Positions 12,101 to 24,100 of a DNA stretch of 64,000 bases are shown piece after piece. The position numbers were made by a program, and so were the translations under genes. Source of the DNA: Nectonema munidae (Eukaryota; Nematomorpha; Nectonematoida; Nectonematidae); contig JAUIRK010000889.1 of assembly GCA_030549495.1 (NCBI GenBank), forward strand, positions 186,001-250,000. The letters are read 5' to 3'. The stretch's first letter is position 1. Each line of letters starts with the position of its first letter. A model generated the notes under the pieces. It saw nothing but the letters and a program-made list of their open reading frames with translations. It did no database searches and was not told where the DNA came from.

Positions 12101-15100
12101 ATCTTAGAAGCTGTTTCATCTGTTCTTGGGCAAAAACAAGCAGAAGAATTAAAATCAATTTCTCTTTCAAATGACACTATCAGAAAGCGTATTTTTGATA
12201 TGAGTGAAGATATACTAATACAAACAGTAAATGCAGTGAAGGCTAGTTCTTTTTATTCTTTGCAACTTGATGAGTCAACAGATGTTTCATCCTGCTCCCA
12301 ACTTTTGGTTTATGCTCGATATTTTGAAGAACAAGCTTTAAAAGAAGAATACTTGTTTTCTGAGCCATTAAGTACCACAGCTCGTGGAGAAGACGTTTTC
12401 AAAATTCTTGAAAGCTTTTTAGCAAAACATAGTTTAAGCTGGAAAACGCTTGTTGGAGTATGTAATTGACGGGGCTATCAATGATTGGCTATAAATCTGG
12501 GTTTAAAGCTCTCGTTAAAAAAACCGCACCCTACATCTCTTTCACTCACTGCATGATTCACCGCTATGCTTTAGCGATGAAAACTCTTCCGCCATCTCTT
12601 CGAGAAGTTTTGGATTTAATTGTCAAGATTGTAAATCATATTAGAAAAAATGCTACAACTTCGAGAATTTTTAAAAATAAGTGTGAAGAAATTGGTATGA
12701 ATTTTTCAGTTCTTCTTCTGCACACAGAAGTGCGTTAGCTCTCGAGAGGTAACGTATTAAATAGATTTTTTCACCTTCGAGAACCGCTATTAACATTATT
12801 AGAATAAGGGTCGTCTTCTAAATCTAAAGAAAATTTTTTTTTAACCCTCATACTACCCTTAAGAAAACTAACACAAACCATCCTCGGGTGAAAATTCCCC
12901 TTAATGAAAAATAAATATAAAATTGCGAATTTTTTTTAAATTTATTTATATATTTAGTTAAAACACTTTTCACAGAAATATATAGCATTTTTATGTTGGC
13001 CGCATATATAAATACCACATTTTTCACACGTTGAATAAGCCTTTCTGTCCTTGCCACTACAAAGTTGACAACGAGCGCCCCTTGATATTTTTCTTTTTAA
13101 TGATTCTGGCATATCGCAATTTTTATCATTTGATCCTTTTACTTTTTCAAGCAACAAAAGACATTCAGGTGTTCTTGGATTGTGTTGTCGTCTCAACATT
13201 TCATCTTTAACAAGATCAAACCCAAGTTGTTCCAAAAACAAACGCCGTCTAAATAATTTGTTATGATTCCAGTCTTCGTTGACTTCTGTCCAGAGTATAT
13301 ATGCATTCAAACAAGATATATTGATGATGTTGCAAAATAATGCAAATGGCCACCTGTTAGTTTTTCTTTTCACAGAGTATGTTGCAATCATTTGATCTAA
13401 AGTGACAACGCCTGACTTGTTTTCATTATAAAAGGAAATAATTTCTGGAATCTTTTTTTCATTCGAACTTACGTTTTTATCATGATGCAGCGTACTTAAC
13501 AGTGAGACAACTTTATATTTTTTTGGTGCGTAATGCACTAAAGTGATTTGATCAGTAAAATAGAAAACGCTTGAGAAAACCTTGGAACAACGAAGTACTT
13601 TTTTTATCAATATTTGGAAGAAATTTTTTGTTTGAACGAACTGTTCCAACTAAAGTTAACTTTTGTTTCAGCAATTTAATTGCTAGTTCATACGTCGTAA
13701 AAAAATTATCACACACAAGATTTCTACCTTTTAAATTTTTAACTAAATCTGTGACAACTCTTTGACCTTGATTTTTTTCTGGCATTGAATTTGGATTTTT
13801 TCCTGTATATACTTGTAAATTCCATGCAAAATTAGTTTGGCTATCGCACAATATCCAAATCTTTATACCATATTTGGCTGGTTTTGATGGTATATACTGC
13901 TTCATTGGGCAACGTCCCCTAAATGACAATAATTGTTCATCGATAGTTATAGTTTCACGAGGCACATACAAAAATTGTAAGTTATCCACCCAAGAATCCC
14001 ATAAATCCCTTATAGGAGCCGACAGCTTTTCTTCTGCTTCTATCTTTCTTATCGTCAAATCGTAAAACTCTCATAATTTTTGAAAAAATTTTTTTAGACA
14101 TCGTAGATCTGAAAACACTTCGACCTAAATTTTCACTCCATAAACTTTCCGAAGATTCTTCATAGGAACGTAAAACACCAGCCAAAATAAGAAGTCCGAG
14201 AAACGCTTTGAGTTTTGTTATATCGATATCATCCCATGCATCACGAAACACTCTTCTACCTTCAATATTGGTATAAAAAACCACTTTATTTTTCATGTTG
14301 TCCGTGAAACATACATCAAAAGCATCTGTAAGAGAATTAATACGAGAAGCGGCAAAATTAGTAATACCAATGCGACTTTTAATTATATTTTCAGAACGAT
14401 ATTTTCCACGAAATTCAGGCATTTGTAAGGACCAAGTTACTAAGCCATCTTTAGAAAAAACAACTTGCGATGCATCATCATCATCTTCATAATGACTTAT
14501 GTTTTCTTCGCTTGTTTCTTCATATACATCTTCAATTATGTCTTCCTCGGAATCCGATGCAGTATCAAAGTTTTCTTCATTGATATCTAATGGATTCATT
14601 TTTGAGTAAAAGCTAGTAAAGAAATAAAAAAAGAAATACAACACAAACAGAAAACTAATTATGAAAATCGATTTTTCATTGTAAGAACAGTTGTTTATTA
14701 CAAACTAGTGACTGAAATATTATTCTCATGTAAAAACTAAAAATCATAGGCTATCAAGCTCTGCTATGACTGAAAAATAATATTCTATGTAAAAATCAAT
14801 AAATCATACATCTGTTTTGCTATGACTGTGGAATATGATTTCATGTGAAAACTAATTAGCTATACACTATTATGCTTTACTTCGACTAAAAAATACAATT
14901 TTGTAAGAAAAATACGTCTATCACGTTTTGTTATTGAGTAATTTTTCACACATAAATATACTAAAATATATTTTTTTACATAAATATGTATTATAAGGTT
15001 TTTGTAAACTTATGTTGTTGAATTTTTTATGGGTGAAATTTCACCCAAAGATATGGAAAGTAACTTTTTATTAGAGTACTCTTCTTAAATTTCTAAAGTA

Positions 15101-18100
15101 AAAATTACCCTTTATGTTTTTAGTTATGTTAAATATTAAAATATTCAAATTTATAGTAAAATCTTTTGACTAATTTATGCATGGTGTGTTTTTAAAATTC
15201 AAAATGGGTGAAATTTCACCCAAAGACCGCATGAGGGTTAATTAAAATGAAGGATGAAGTTTTTCTATCCAAAGTTGCCTACCTTGCAGATTTTTTTACT
15301 GAAATGAATTCAATAAGTACCTGTCTCCAAGGAAATCTTTCCTTTTCTCATATTATTTTAGATAAAATAGCAGGTTTTCAATCTAAAATCAATTTTTATC
15401 AAAATCAGATTAAAAATAATGAAATGAGCTTTTTTCCTCAAATGACTTCTTACCTAAAAAGAATGTACTTTTTGTGATGAAATATTAGCTCACCTTGCAC
15501 ATGTAAACCAGGCAATCAACGAATATTTTCCAAATATAAAGAATCGTTTTAATGAGGCTTGGATATTTAGACCTTGTTCGGTGAGCGAAAGTGCAATTTA
15601 GAATAGTGATATCTCTACTAAGATTGAGTTTCTCCAAATTCGAGAAAACATTCAACTTAAACTTGATTTCAACGAACAACCACTTGCAAAGATTTGGGCA
15701 AAATTTGAAACTGTTTACCCTGTTCTTTCGAAACGTGCCGTGCAATTTTTAGTACAGTCCCCTTCAACTTATCGCTGCGAGACAGGATTTTGTGCCATGA
15801 TGAGCTTAAAAACAAGTTCACGTAATAAGATTGATGCCGACATGAGATGTTGCTTATCAAACATTGTGCCGTGTTTTGAAAAATTTTTATCTGATAAACA
15901 GTACCAACCTTCTCATTAATATATATATTTAGTATATTGTTTTTGAATAAATTTTTGTCTTTTTTATTTTTATTAAAGAAAAAGAAAACATTTTTTCTTA
16001 CTGAAAAAGAAAGTTAGTGTGCATGTTGTGTGTGTGTGTGTGGGTGTGTGTGTGTGAGAGTGTGTGTGTGTGTATGTGTGTGTGTTGTTATGCTAAAAAT
16101 AGGTCATGGGTATTGAATTTTTAAATCAAAATAAAGAACTTAATAAAATATAATTGTTTATTTATAAAATCATTCAATTAAAAAAGTTTTATTAAGAATA
16201 TGATGTTTTAACAAAACATATAGTAAAAAAAAGTAAAAAAAACTTGAAGGGGGTCACAGCAAATTTTTAATTTTTAAAGGGGGTCACAATGACAAAAAAG
16301 GTTAAGAACCACTGTTCTAGAGTAACTTAAGCTATAGATAAATATACAAGAATAGTTTGAAAAATAGTTTAAAAACTCACGTTCAATTCTATAAAATTAA
16401 GTATATAAGTTAAACTGTTGTATTTTGGACCAAAATTAATATCATGTTTGTTAAAAAATAAGAATTTTTATTATCTGCGCTTTCGACAAAATACAAATAT
16501 TTAAAATCAAAAGGGAAGACTTCCCACCCATATTGGATCCCCTGTCCTCCTCTAAGAGAAGAAAAATCACATCTTTTGAAGAATAGAAGACACAAAATTA
16601 GCTATTTTTTTAATATGAACGATTTTTCTCAAACAATGATGTGAACACGTAAACACGTTCTTTTGCTCAATTCACGACTGATTAGCTCGTCTCCAAAGAG
16701 AGTGTGGTAAAATTTTCCAATCCATAGTTAAACAAATGCTTTTCATTTTTAGATCCTTTTTCAGCACCTGCTCAACACATTTTACTTTGCCCACAAAAAC
16801 ATTTTGAAAGAAAATGGTGGCTTGAGTACTCTAACTGTCGCCATCATATGCCCGATTTTGCAAAGTTCTGCAGAACATCATCCACGCGAAGAGAAGTGCC
16901 CTTCACCTCTAAGCCATGCATCAGACATCACGGCATCCAACGCCCACTTCAAACGCAACGGCTACACCAAGCGCCTACAAAACGCTGCTTCTTCTGCCTT
17001 CCACCGCAAAACACAATCCTTTTCGATCCATAGACACGCTCACGACTCCACTGACTCTGGCGTCGTGAGAAGACTGCCTCCGCCTCACACCACGCAAGAA
17101 GTGATCCCGCGTGACACCCAACACCTCACACCTCCGTCCAGTCAATGTTGCGTGCAGGGTGTTTCGATGGGGATTGAGTACGTGGTTTGTGTTTGCAGTG
17201 TCGGAGATAGCAATGCTTACGTGTATTCACCCAGGCATGGCATTCAAGAAATTACAGAGGGTAAGCTATTTATTTCTTTGAAATAAAGTTTACTTTACAG
17301 CTATGTTTTTCCGTGGTCTAAAACGAATTTGCGTAAAGATGCACTTGCTCTAGTACCATTTGGTCAAAATCTAACGCATGCTCTAACTAAGCTAGGGTTA
17401 GTGTTAGATCGAGTGTTAGAGTTAATGTTTACGATAGAGTTTGTGTCAGACGTTTTGTTTACGATTAATCTTATAGTTAGTGTTAAAATTAGTTTTCAAA
17501 TATTCTAGTTTTCATTCAATTCTATTTTATCCTTTTTCAAATCTATTTTTTACTTAATGTTTTTTTCTTTTAACAATTTTAGTTTCTTTGTCTTTGAATT
17601 CTAAATTATATTTTTTCAATTTTATCTGCCTTTTTAAAATGTAAAATAGAATTCAAAAAAGACAATTCACAAGTTAATTTCCTTTTTTCTATAATTTTTA
17701 GGAAATAGAAACGTGCATGTCATGCGAAATCTTCGAGACACAGGTGGAGCACTGGGCCCCTACTTCGAAGACAACGGCCCCGAGCTGCACAATCTCACCC
17801 TCAGCCTGATGACAGGGCTTCGTTCCGATGACGTCGTATTTTTGACGACGGACGGCATAAGCGACAACTGTGATCCCGTCATAAACCACCTGGTTGCTCG
17901 TCCTCTCTCCTCCCCTTCCTTGCCTGCATCCTGTCCGAATGAGTACAGCTCCTCCGAAGTGGCTTCTAAAAGAGCGAAGCGCCTGAAAAAACGCGTCAGC
18001 TTGGATGCCCAAAACTCCGTAGCCTTTTCCCTACCCGTGATCAGTGCTAAGCAGAGACACGAACTCACACTACTCATGGTATTACTTATTTATCCTGCAC

Positions 18101-21100
18101 AGGAAAGCTGATTTTTAGTGTGTCCATACAAAATTGTTGAAAGAGGGACCGCAAATACCGACATATGTTCCTTGTACTAAGCTAAAATTCATTTAAAATG
18201 CTATACCCTTTTGTAGAATACTTACATTTTTTAAGAAAAAAGAAAAGAAATCCCATTTACATATCACTGAAAAATGGAATGATTTGAGAAACAATGAATA
18301 TTTTAGTCATATCACTGAAAAATATGATGATATCAGAAGGAATTTGTTGCCTTGAAGGACAAAATCTATTGATCTATTTATTAATTTTATGCTCTAGAAA
18401 GCCCTTCCCAATGTTTAATCGATTATACGACTAAATAGCTAGTTTAGAAATAGCTAGTTTACCAAAATGGTTAATTTGGGACTAACTGTTTGGTCATATA
18501 ATAATCGGCTGTTTCGACTAGGAAAAACTGGGTTTGGAAGAACACGATCATAATAAATTGTTTTTTACAATAAAAAACATTTTATTTTTATTAATTTGTT
18601 TTTTCAACAGAAATATTCCTATTCATTATAAAAATTTATGGGAAACTGTTATCTTGAGAGGATTTCTATTTCTAGGTTTAAAAAAGTAGTAGAGCTGATA
18701 TACTTTATTTAACATTTATATGACATTAAACAGGAGGTCGTATGTGCTAACATCAACGTCAAAACTTTTATAGCGAAAGTTAAAAAATTAATACAATCTA
18801 TTTAAAATTCATAAATCAAGGCTTTGTTATTTGAATATTACAAGAATGATGGGAAATTGCTGTTTTGGTACACTATTTTAAAACCAGCTATTCTGTTATA
18901 CTAGCTATTAATGGAACTAGTTATTTTGGGACTAGCTGTTTTGGGTTTGAGCCGTTTATTCGTAGTGGACGTTTAGATTATATTTTCAAATTTTATAAAG
19001 GAAGCATTACTTGTCACAAATTTCTGCATACCAATAAAAATGGTTAAAACTTAGGGATTTTTTAAATTATATGTTCTTCTTTGCTTATGTAGGAAAGCAA
19101 ATGCGATTTTTTATCCCATTTTTGCTTTCAATAATTTTTCACTGAAAAACAATATTTGTCTACTTTATTCAACAAATTTGAAATATGAAATAATAAAAAC
19201 TGTGAACAATTTGAAACAAAAAGTCATATTTTATAAATAAAAAAAATAGGCATTTTTTTAAAAGCACCCTTTTTTTATATGAATAAAAGAAATATGGCGT
19301 ACCTTCCTTTAAACTTAACAATATTATGTGCATTCTTCCTTTTCAGATCCTATCATTTGAATACATAAAATAGGCAGCTAAAAATTTAACTGCTTTCACT
19401 GAAAATATTGTAATAATGGAAGTAGCTTCCTTTGTTCTGTATGATATTATTTAAATACATGGCATTCTCTGATATATGCATTCAATTGAAATGCTATTCT
19501 TTTTATGTTATCAATTTGTGTTTTGCCTTGAAATCCTAATATACTCTTGTAAATCATGAAATTTTTGCGAAATTCGCGAAAAGCTGATATTTAGCGAAAA
19601 TATAACTTTCGAATGCAGTGCACAAAAAAATAAGTATAACATATGTAGATAATTTTAAAAGTATATATTAGATTTCTCACAAAAATAAGACTACTTCAAC
19701 TTATTTCAAGTCGCAAATTTAACTTCCACAAAAATTTCTTGATTTACAGCATTTCTATTTACAAAATAACAATTTTGAATAAACTGGAAAGCAAGCAAAT
19801 ATAAAACATCAATACTTAATCTAAGATGAGCCCCCTTGGAATAGAAGAAATATAAAAAACAAGAGCCACCCAGTATGAAGAGGCAACATTTTCATATATT
19901 TATATATATTAATTGTTTTTGATTAAATTATTTAACTACCTTTCGCGTCCCAATGAAAACGTGTTGGAGGGCATGATTTTACAAGTCAGAATAAAAAGAG
20001 AGACCGTTACCCGAAACGCATCTTACAAGTCTTTCTTTCATGGACATCAAGTTTGCGCTTATTCGTTATTTTATTCTGTTTTTGTGCTTGTATGTCAGTG
20101 GTCTGACAATAGTAGGGTGTCCCCGGAGAATTTCTGAAATTTTTACTCCTCATTCTCGAAACTCATTCCTCGACTCCCCGATGAGTTTTGAGTTTTTCGA
20201 TTTGCTTCTGTGCTGAACTGTTTGATGAAAATTTTTGGCTTATTTTATAGTTTTAAGTCAAATCAAATTTTTAAATCTACATTTTTTGATGAAACAAAAA
20301 AGTTGTATTAACCCATTTACGACCAATGTTCCTATTTTGGAACATAAGTAATTTCATCTTCGTCTGCTTTTTTCAGAATATAAATCGTCTGCGTTTTTTT
20401 TAGATATCGTCTGCTTTGCTTGGTCTTAAATGGGTTTAAAGCAGAAATAAAATAAAAAAAACGCTTGACCTTTATTTGGAAACAAAAAAAGGCCCGACGT
20501 TTTAAAAAATTTGTTCAAGAATTTAAAAAGCATAAAACCAACATCTGTTATTTTTCTACGAAAATAGGAAACCAGTTGAACGATGAAACTTTGAACGCCC
20601 TAGTATTTCTTAGATATTTTTTCAAAACAATATTTTTTTACATTTTTTAAAAATAATTTTATTCAACTTTTGAACTAATAAAAAACTTTCAGAATACTTT
20701 ATATTTTTTCATTTTAGAAGAGTTTTTTTATTGTGAAAAAATCGCTTTTTCTTCCCCGGGAAATCCCTGGGAAATATTTTAAAAATTACGAGGTCCTCGT
20801 TCCCCGGGGAATAAAAAAAGACCCTAGAGTGGGCACACTAGACAAGAGTAGGGGAGACAGAAAATGATAAGAAGTAATATATAACTTATATGTAGCATAA
20901 AGGGCATTCTTGGCTTTGTCAGGCTACTACGCGTAGTAGAATTTTCATTCTACTGTAGAATTTGGTAGACCTTCCTATCTCTCCAATTATGGAATATCAC
21001 GCTATTCTTTTATTCCCATGCCCCCTTAGACCTTATTTGTTTTATATGCCTCCTTACCATTTAGATGTTTACCCACATTTTAATTATCAAAAGTAATAAT

Positions 21101-24100
21101 TTTGACCTTGACAAAACTGAACTTTAAAACATATTTAATTATTATGCTTCAAATATTATATTAATTTTTTCAATCAAGAAAAAACTGAAGTTTCATACCC
21201 AACTTATAAGTTTGATTCAAACTCTTTCTAATATTTATCACTTTTACTCAACATTATTTAAAAAAAATCAACATATTTCTTTTTAATTTTTTATTAGTGC
21301 GATTTTTTAGTTTTTTTCGCCACTATTTCTTGAATACGCGGTTCGATAGAGATAGCCCAGGGTAAATCATTTTCTATGTCCAGTTTTTTTCTTGATTTTG
21401 TTTTAATTGAAAATAAAGCCGAAAACGCAGCTTCACAAAGATAGGTTGATCCAAACCAGAACCTTTGGAGCGTTATGTGCTATTTTTGGATAGATAAGAA
21501 GATACTTTATCCAGAAAGCTTCGAGATTCAGTTATTTAAAATCATTTTCAGCAATCGAGTTAAATTTTAAATGAAGAAACGCTTCTTGCCCATTATCTAG
21601 AACAGGGGTGGGGAACCTGCGGCCTTCTGGGCCATCAAGTGCGGCCTTTGATATAAATATAATTTTAATAAAAACCTTGAATAGTTTTTAAGTCTGAAAT
21701 CATTACACACCTGAAACTTATAATATACACCCACACATAGACCAAAGGAATATTAATCGTGTTCAGTGATGTCACTACCAGAAATTGAAAGCATTTTTCT
21801 CTGAACCCAATGAATTTTAACTTAACCGGTTTTCTCCCAATGTATTCATATGAGGACACAAAATAGATTGTTTTTAATTTATGATAATTTTTTGTAACAG
21901 TGACAACGAATTTGAAAGAAGAAAATAGGATCTTTAATGAAGAATGGGACTGCAATATTTTTTAGTGAATAGGGGTGGCAAAATGTCTTACTTGCTGTGT
22001 GATACCACAATTGTAACGGTTAAGAAATTCAATGCACAGCAACATTACGCTCTTCATAAAGACAATAAATATGCTAAATTAGAGGTTGAGTCTGGAAAGC
22101 CAGCACTGCAGAAACTGAAAGATGGAAAGCAAAAGCAAAGACAATAGTTCCATTTTGTGTTACATCAAAGGAATGTTGCGACAGAAGCCAGCTATAAAGT
22201 TGCATATTTGCTTGGAAAAAAGGGTAAACCATTCACCGATGCAGAACTCGTGAAGGAATGTATTTTAGAAGTGATAAGATGTGTAGATGCAAATAAAGTT
22301 AACAAATATAAAGAGGTGCCTCTTAAAAGAAGGACTAATACAGATCATTGGCTTGTAATGTAACAGAGAAACTCAAAAATGTAATCCAGAAGGAAAATGT
22401 GTATTACTCAGTAGCATTGGATGAATCGACAGATTCCACAGATTCAGCACAAGTATTGTATAAAGAATGAAGGATCAAAATCTCTGTGCAAAATAATTTG
22501 CAAAAGGTTATAAGTATTGTTTAACTATATTCGAGCAAATGCCACGAAGCATCGTCAATTTCGAAACATGCTGATGATGGATGACAAAGTAATTAGTGTA
22601 GATTTGCCTTAACACTCAAAAGTACGCTGGTTGTCACAAGTGAAAGTATTGGTCAAAATTTTGTCTTTACGAAGGCAAATAATTGACTTTTTCAAAGAAA
22701 GTGATAAACATTGTGAATTATCATATCCAAATTTTTACAGAGATGTAGCTTTTTAAAATCAAAACATTCAGAAGAACACATTCCCCAGTTTACGAAGGTA
22801 ATGAGTGAAAATGAAGATATCTATGAATCTTTTAAAGAATACGGATCAATCTCTGTTTGACAAGAGGGAAGATCCTATTGAAATTTGGAAAAAGGCGGTA
22901 GAATATCCTCGTCTTCATCGACATGCACGCCGACTGATTTCCTGCTTTTCTACAACATACTGTTGTGAATCCACATTCTCGTACTTGACGCAAATAAAGA
23001 ATTCGCTGAGAACACAGTTGACAGATGAGCATTTGGAGGACCAATTAAAACTAAGAACCACTATGGTGGAGCCTGATATCAAAATGCTTTCTCAAAAGAA
23101 GCACACTCAAAGAAGTCATTAATTTGTATAAAAAGGACCTAGAAATATTTGAAAACTTCATATTCTCGATGTTTATACGTCTGTCTTTTTATAAGGATGT
23201 TATTAATTAATACTTGTATAAAATAAACTCCTAATTTTAATAATCTAATAAAAGAACTTGTATAAGTTCTTTTATTAGATTATTATTATTAAATGTTGTC
23301 GAGGGGATAAAATAACTGAAAAAAATAGTAATTTGTTCAGTGCGGCCTCTATAAGGGACGATGCATTGTAAGGTGGCCTTCATGGACAAAAAGGTTCCCC
23401 ACCTCTGATCTAGAACATCTTCGACCTCACGTTGAAATGGATTTATAATAAACTTTCAGGCTTCTCGATTTTTATCTACATCCGGAAGCTATCTCATGAA
23501 TTTTGCTTTCAAATTTTCTAGATGTGTAATTATTTGTTTTTTCAAATCATGATTCAAAACATTTTGATTTAGAGCTAAGTCTAAATGACTACATTCCCTT
23601 GCTGAATTCGACACTTCCAGTGTTCTAGCTTAGCTATGAAGGTTCGAATTGCGTTATGGTGTGTCAAAATAGTGATTTCCTTGCAGATTGAGAGCATTTA
23701 AGGCTTCAAAAACATCCACAAGTTAAGCTAAGGATAGTTGAAAAGCGGATGATTTGAACACTTATTACACAAGGATCTTTTTTCTTTTGTGAATCCAAAA
23801 ATTTTCTACTTCATTTCCTAAATCATAAAGCCTCCCAAGCATGGTACCTTTTGATAACCAACGTGTTTTTGTGTAAAAAAACAATGTCTGTTTTTCTGAT
23901 CCCATATCTTTACACAAAAGCTTGAAAAGACGACAATTTAAAGCTCCGCTTTTGATAAAATTGACAACATAAATGGCCAAACTCAGAACCTCATTCAGTT
24001 CAGAAGGCAAGGTTCGAAATGCTAAAGCTTCACGATGAATTATATAGTGTGTAACTGCAATGGATTCATTATTTTCTTTTAACTTAGCAGTAAATCCAGA

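Larger units (their letters stand above)
11742..15919 (+). pseudogene. hAT transposase (ZBED/SCAND3-like), split by a piggyBac
   Basis: ATG 11742 ([17 protein letters not shown]) leads into a BED finger ([18 protein letters not shown]). The core has [16 protein letters not shown] (catalytic Asp), [11 protein letters not shown] (CxxH) and LLHTEVR before the insertion at 12841. Coding resumes at 15242 ([14 protein letters not shown]) and ends with the dimerisation region at 15919. Total about 590 residues. Visible lesions: frameshifts near 12085, 12465 and 15475, stop codons at 12736 and near 15600, and the piggyBac itself. Confidence 0.88.
11206..16314 (+). mobile_element. hAT transposon, 5.1 kb, with perfect target duplication
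   Basis: The left end is CAGTGGTTCTTAACCTGGGG and the right end is its inverse, GGTTAAGAACCACTG. Exact 8-bp target copies TTCTAGAG lie at 11198-11205 and 16315-16322. The GGGGTCGTGACCCCC stem beside the left end has a diverged counterpart (GGGGGTCACAATGAC) at the right. Without the piggyBac insert the element would be about 2.7 kb, normal for hAT. It sits in the intron between exons 3 and 4 of the CG9801-like gene. Confidence 0.93.
21603..23407 (+). mobile_element. hAT transposon (GTF2IRD2-like), 1.8 kb, inserted in an older hAT
   Basis: The left end is CAGGGGTGGGGAACCTGCGG and the right end is its inverse, GGTTCCCCACCTCTG. Exact 8-bp target copies ATCTAGAA lie at 21595-21602 and 23408-23415. 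A perfect 21-bp hairpin (arms 23239-23259 and 23264-23284) sits near the right end. It is shorter than a full hAT, so the middle of its gene is largely deleted. Confidence 0.92.

Noticed and set aside
16804-17286. Second overlapping frame (16848-17033) in exon 4 of the CG9801-like gene
   Set aside because: A shadow frame; only the main frame joins both neighbouring exons in phase and carries the GDS motif.
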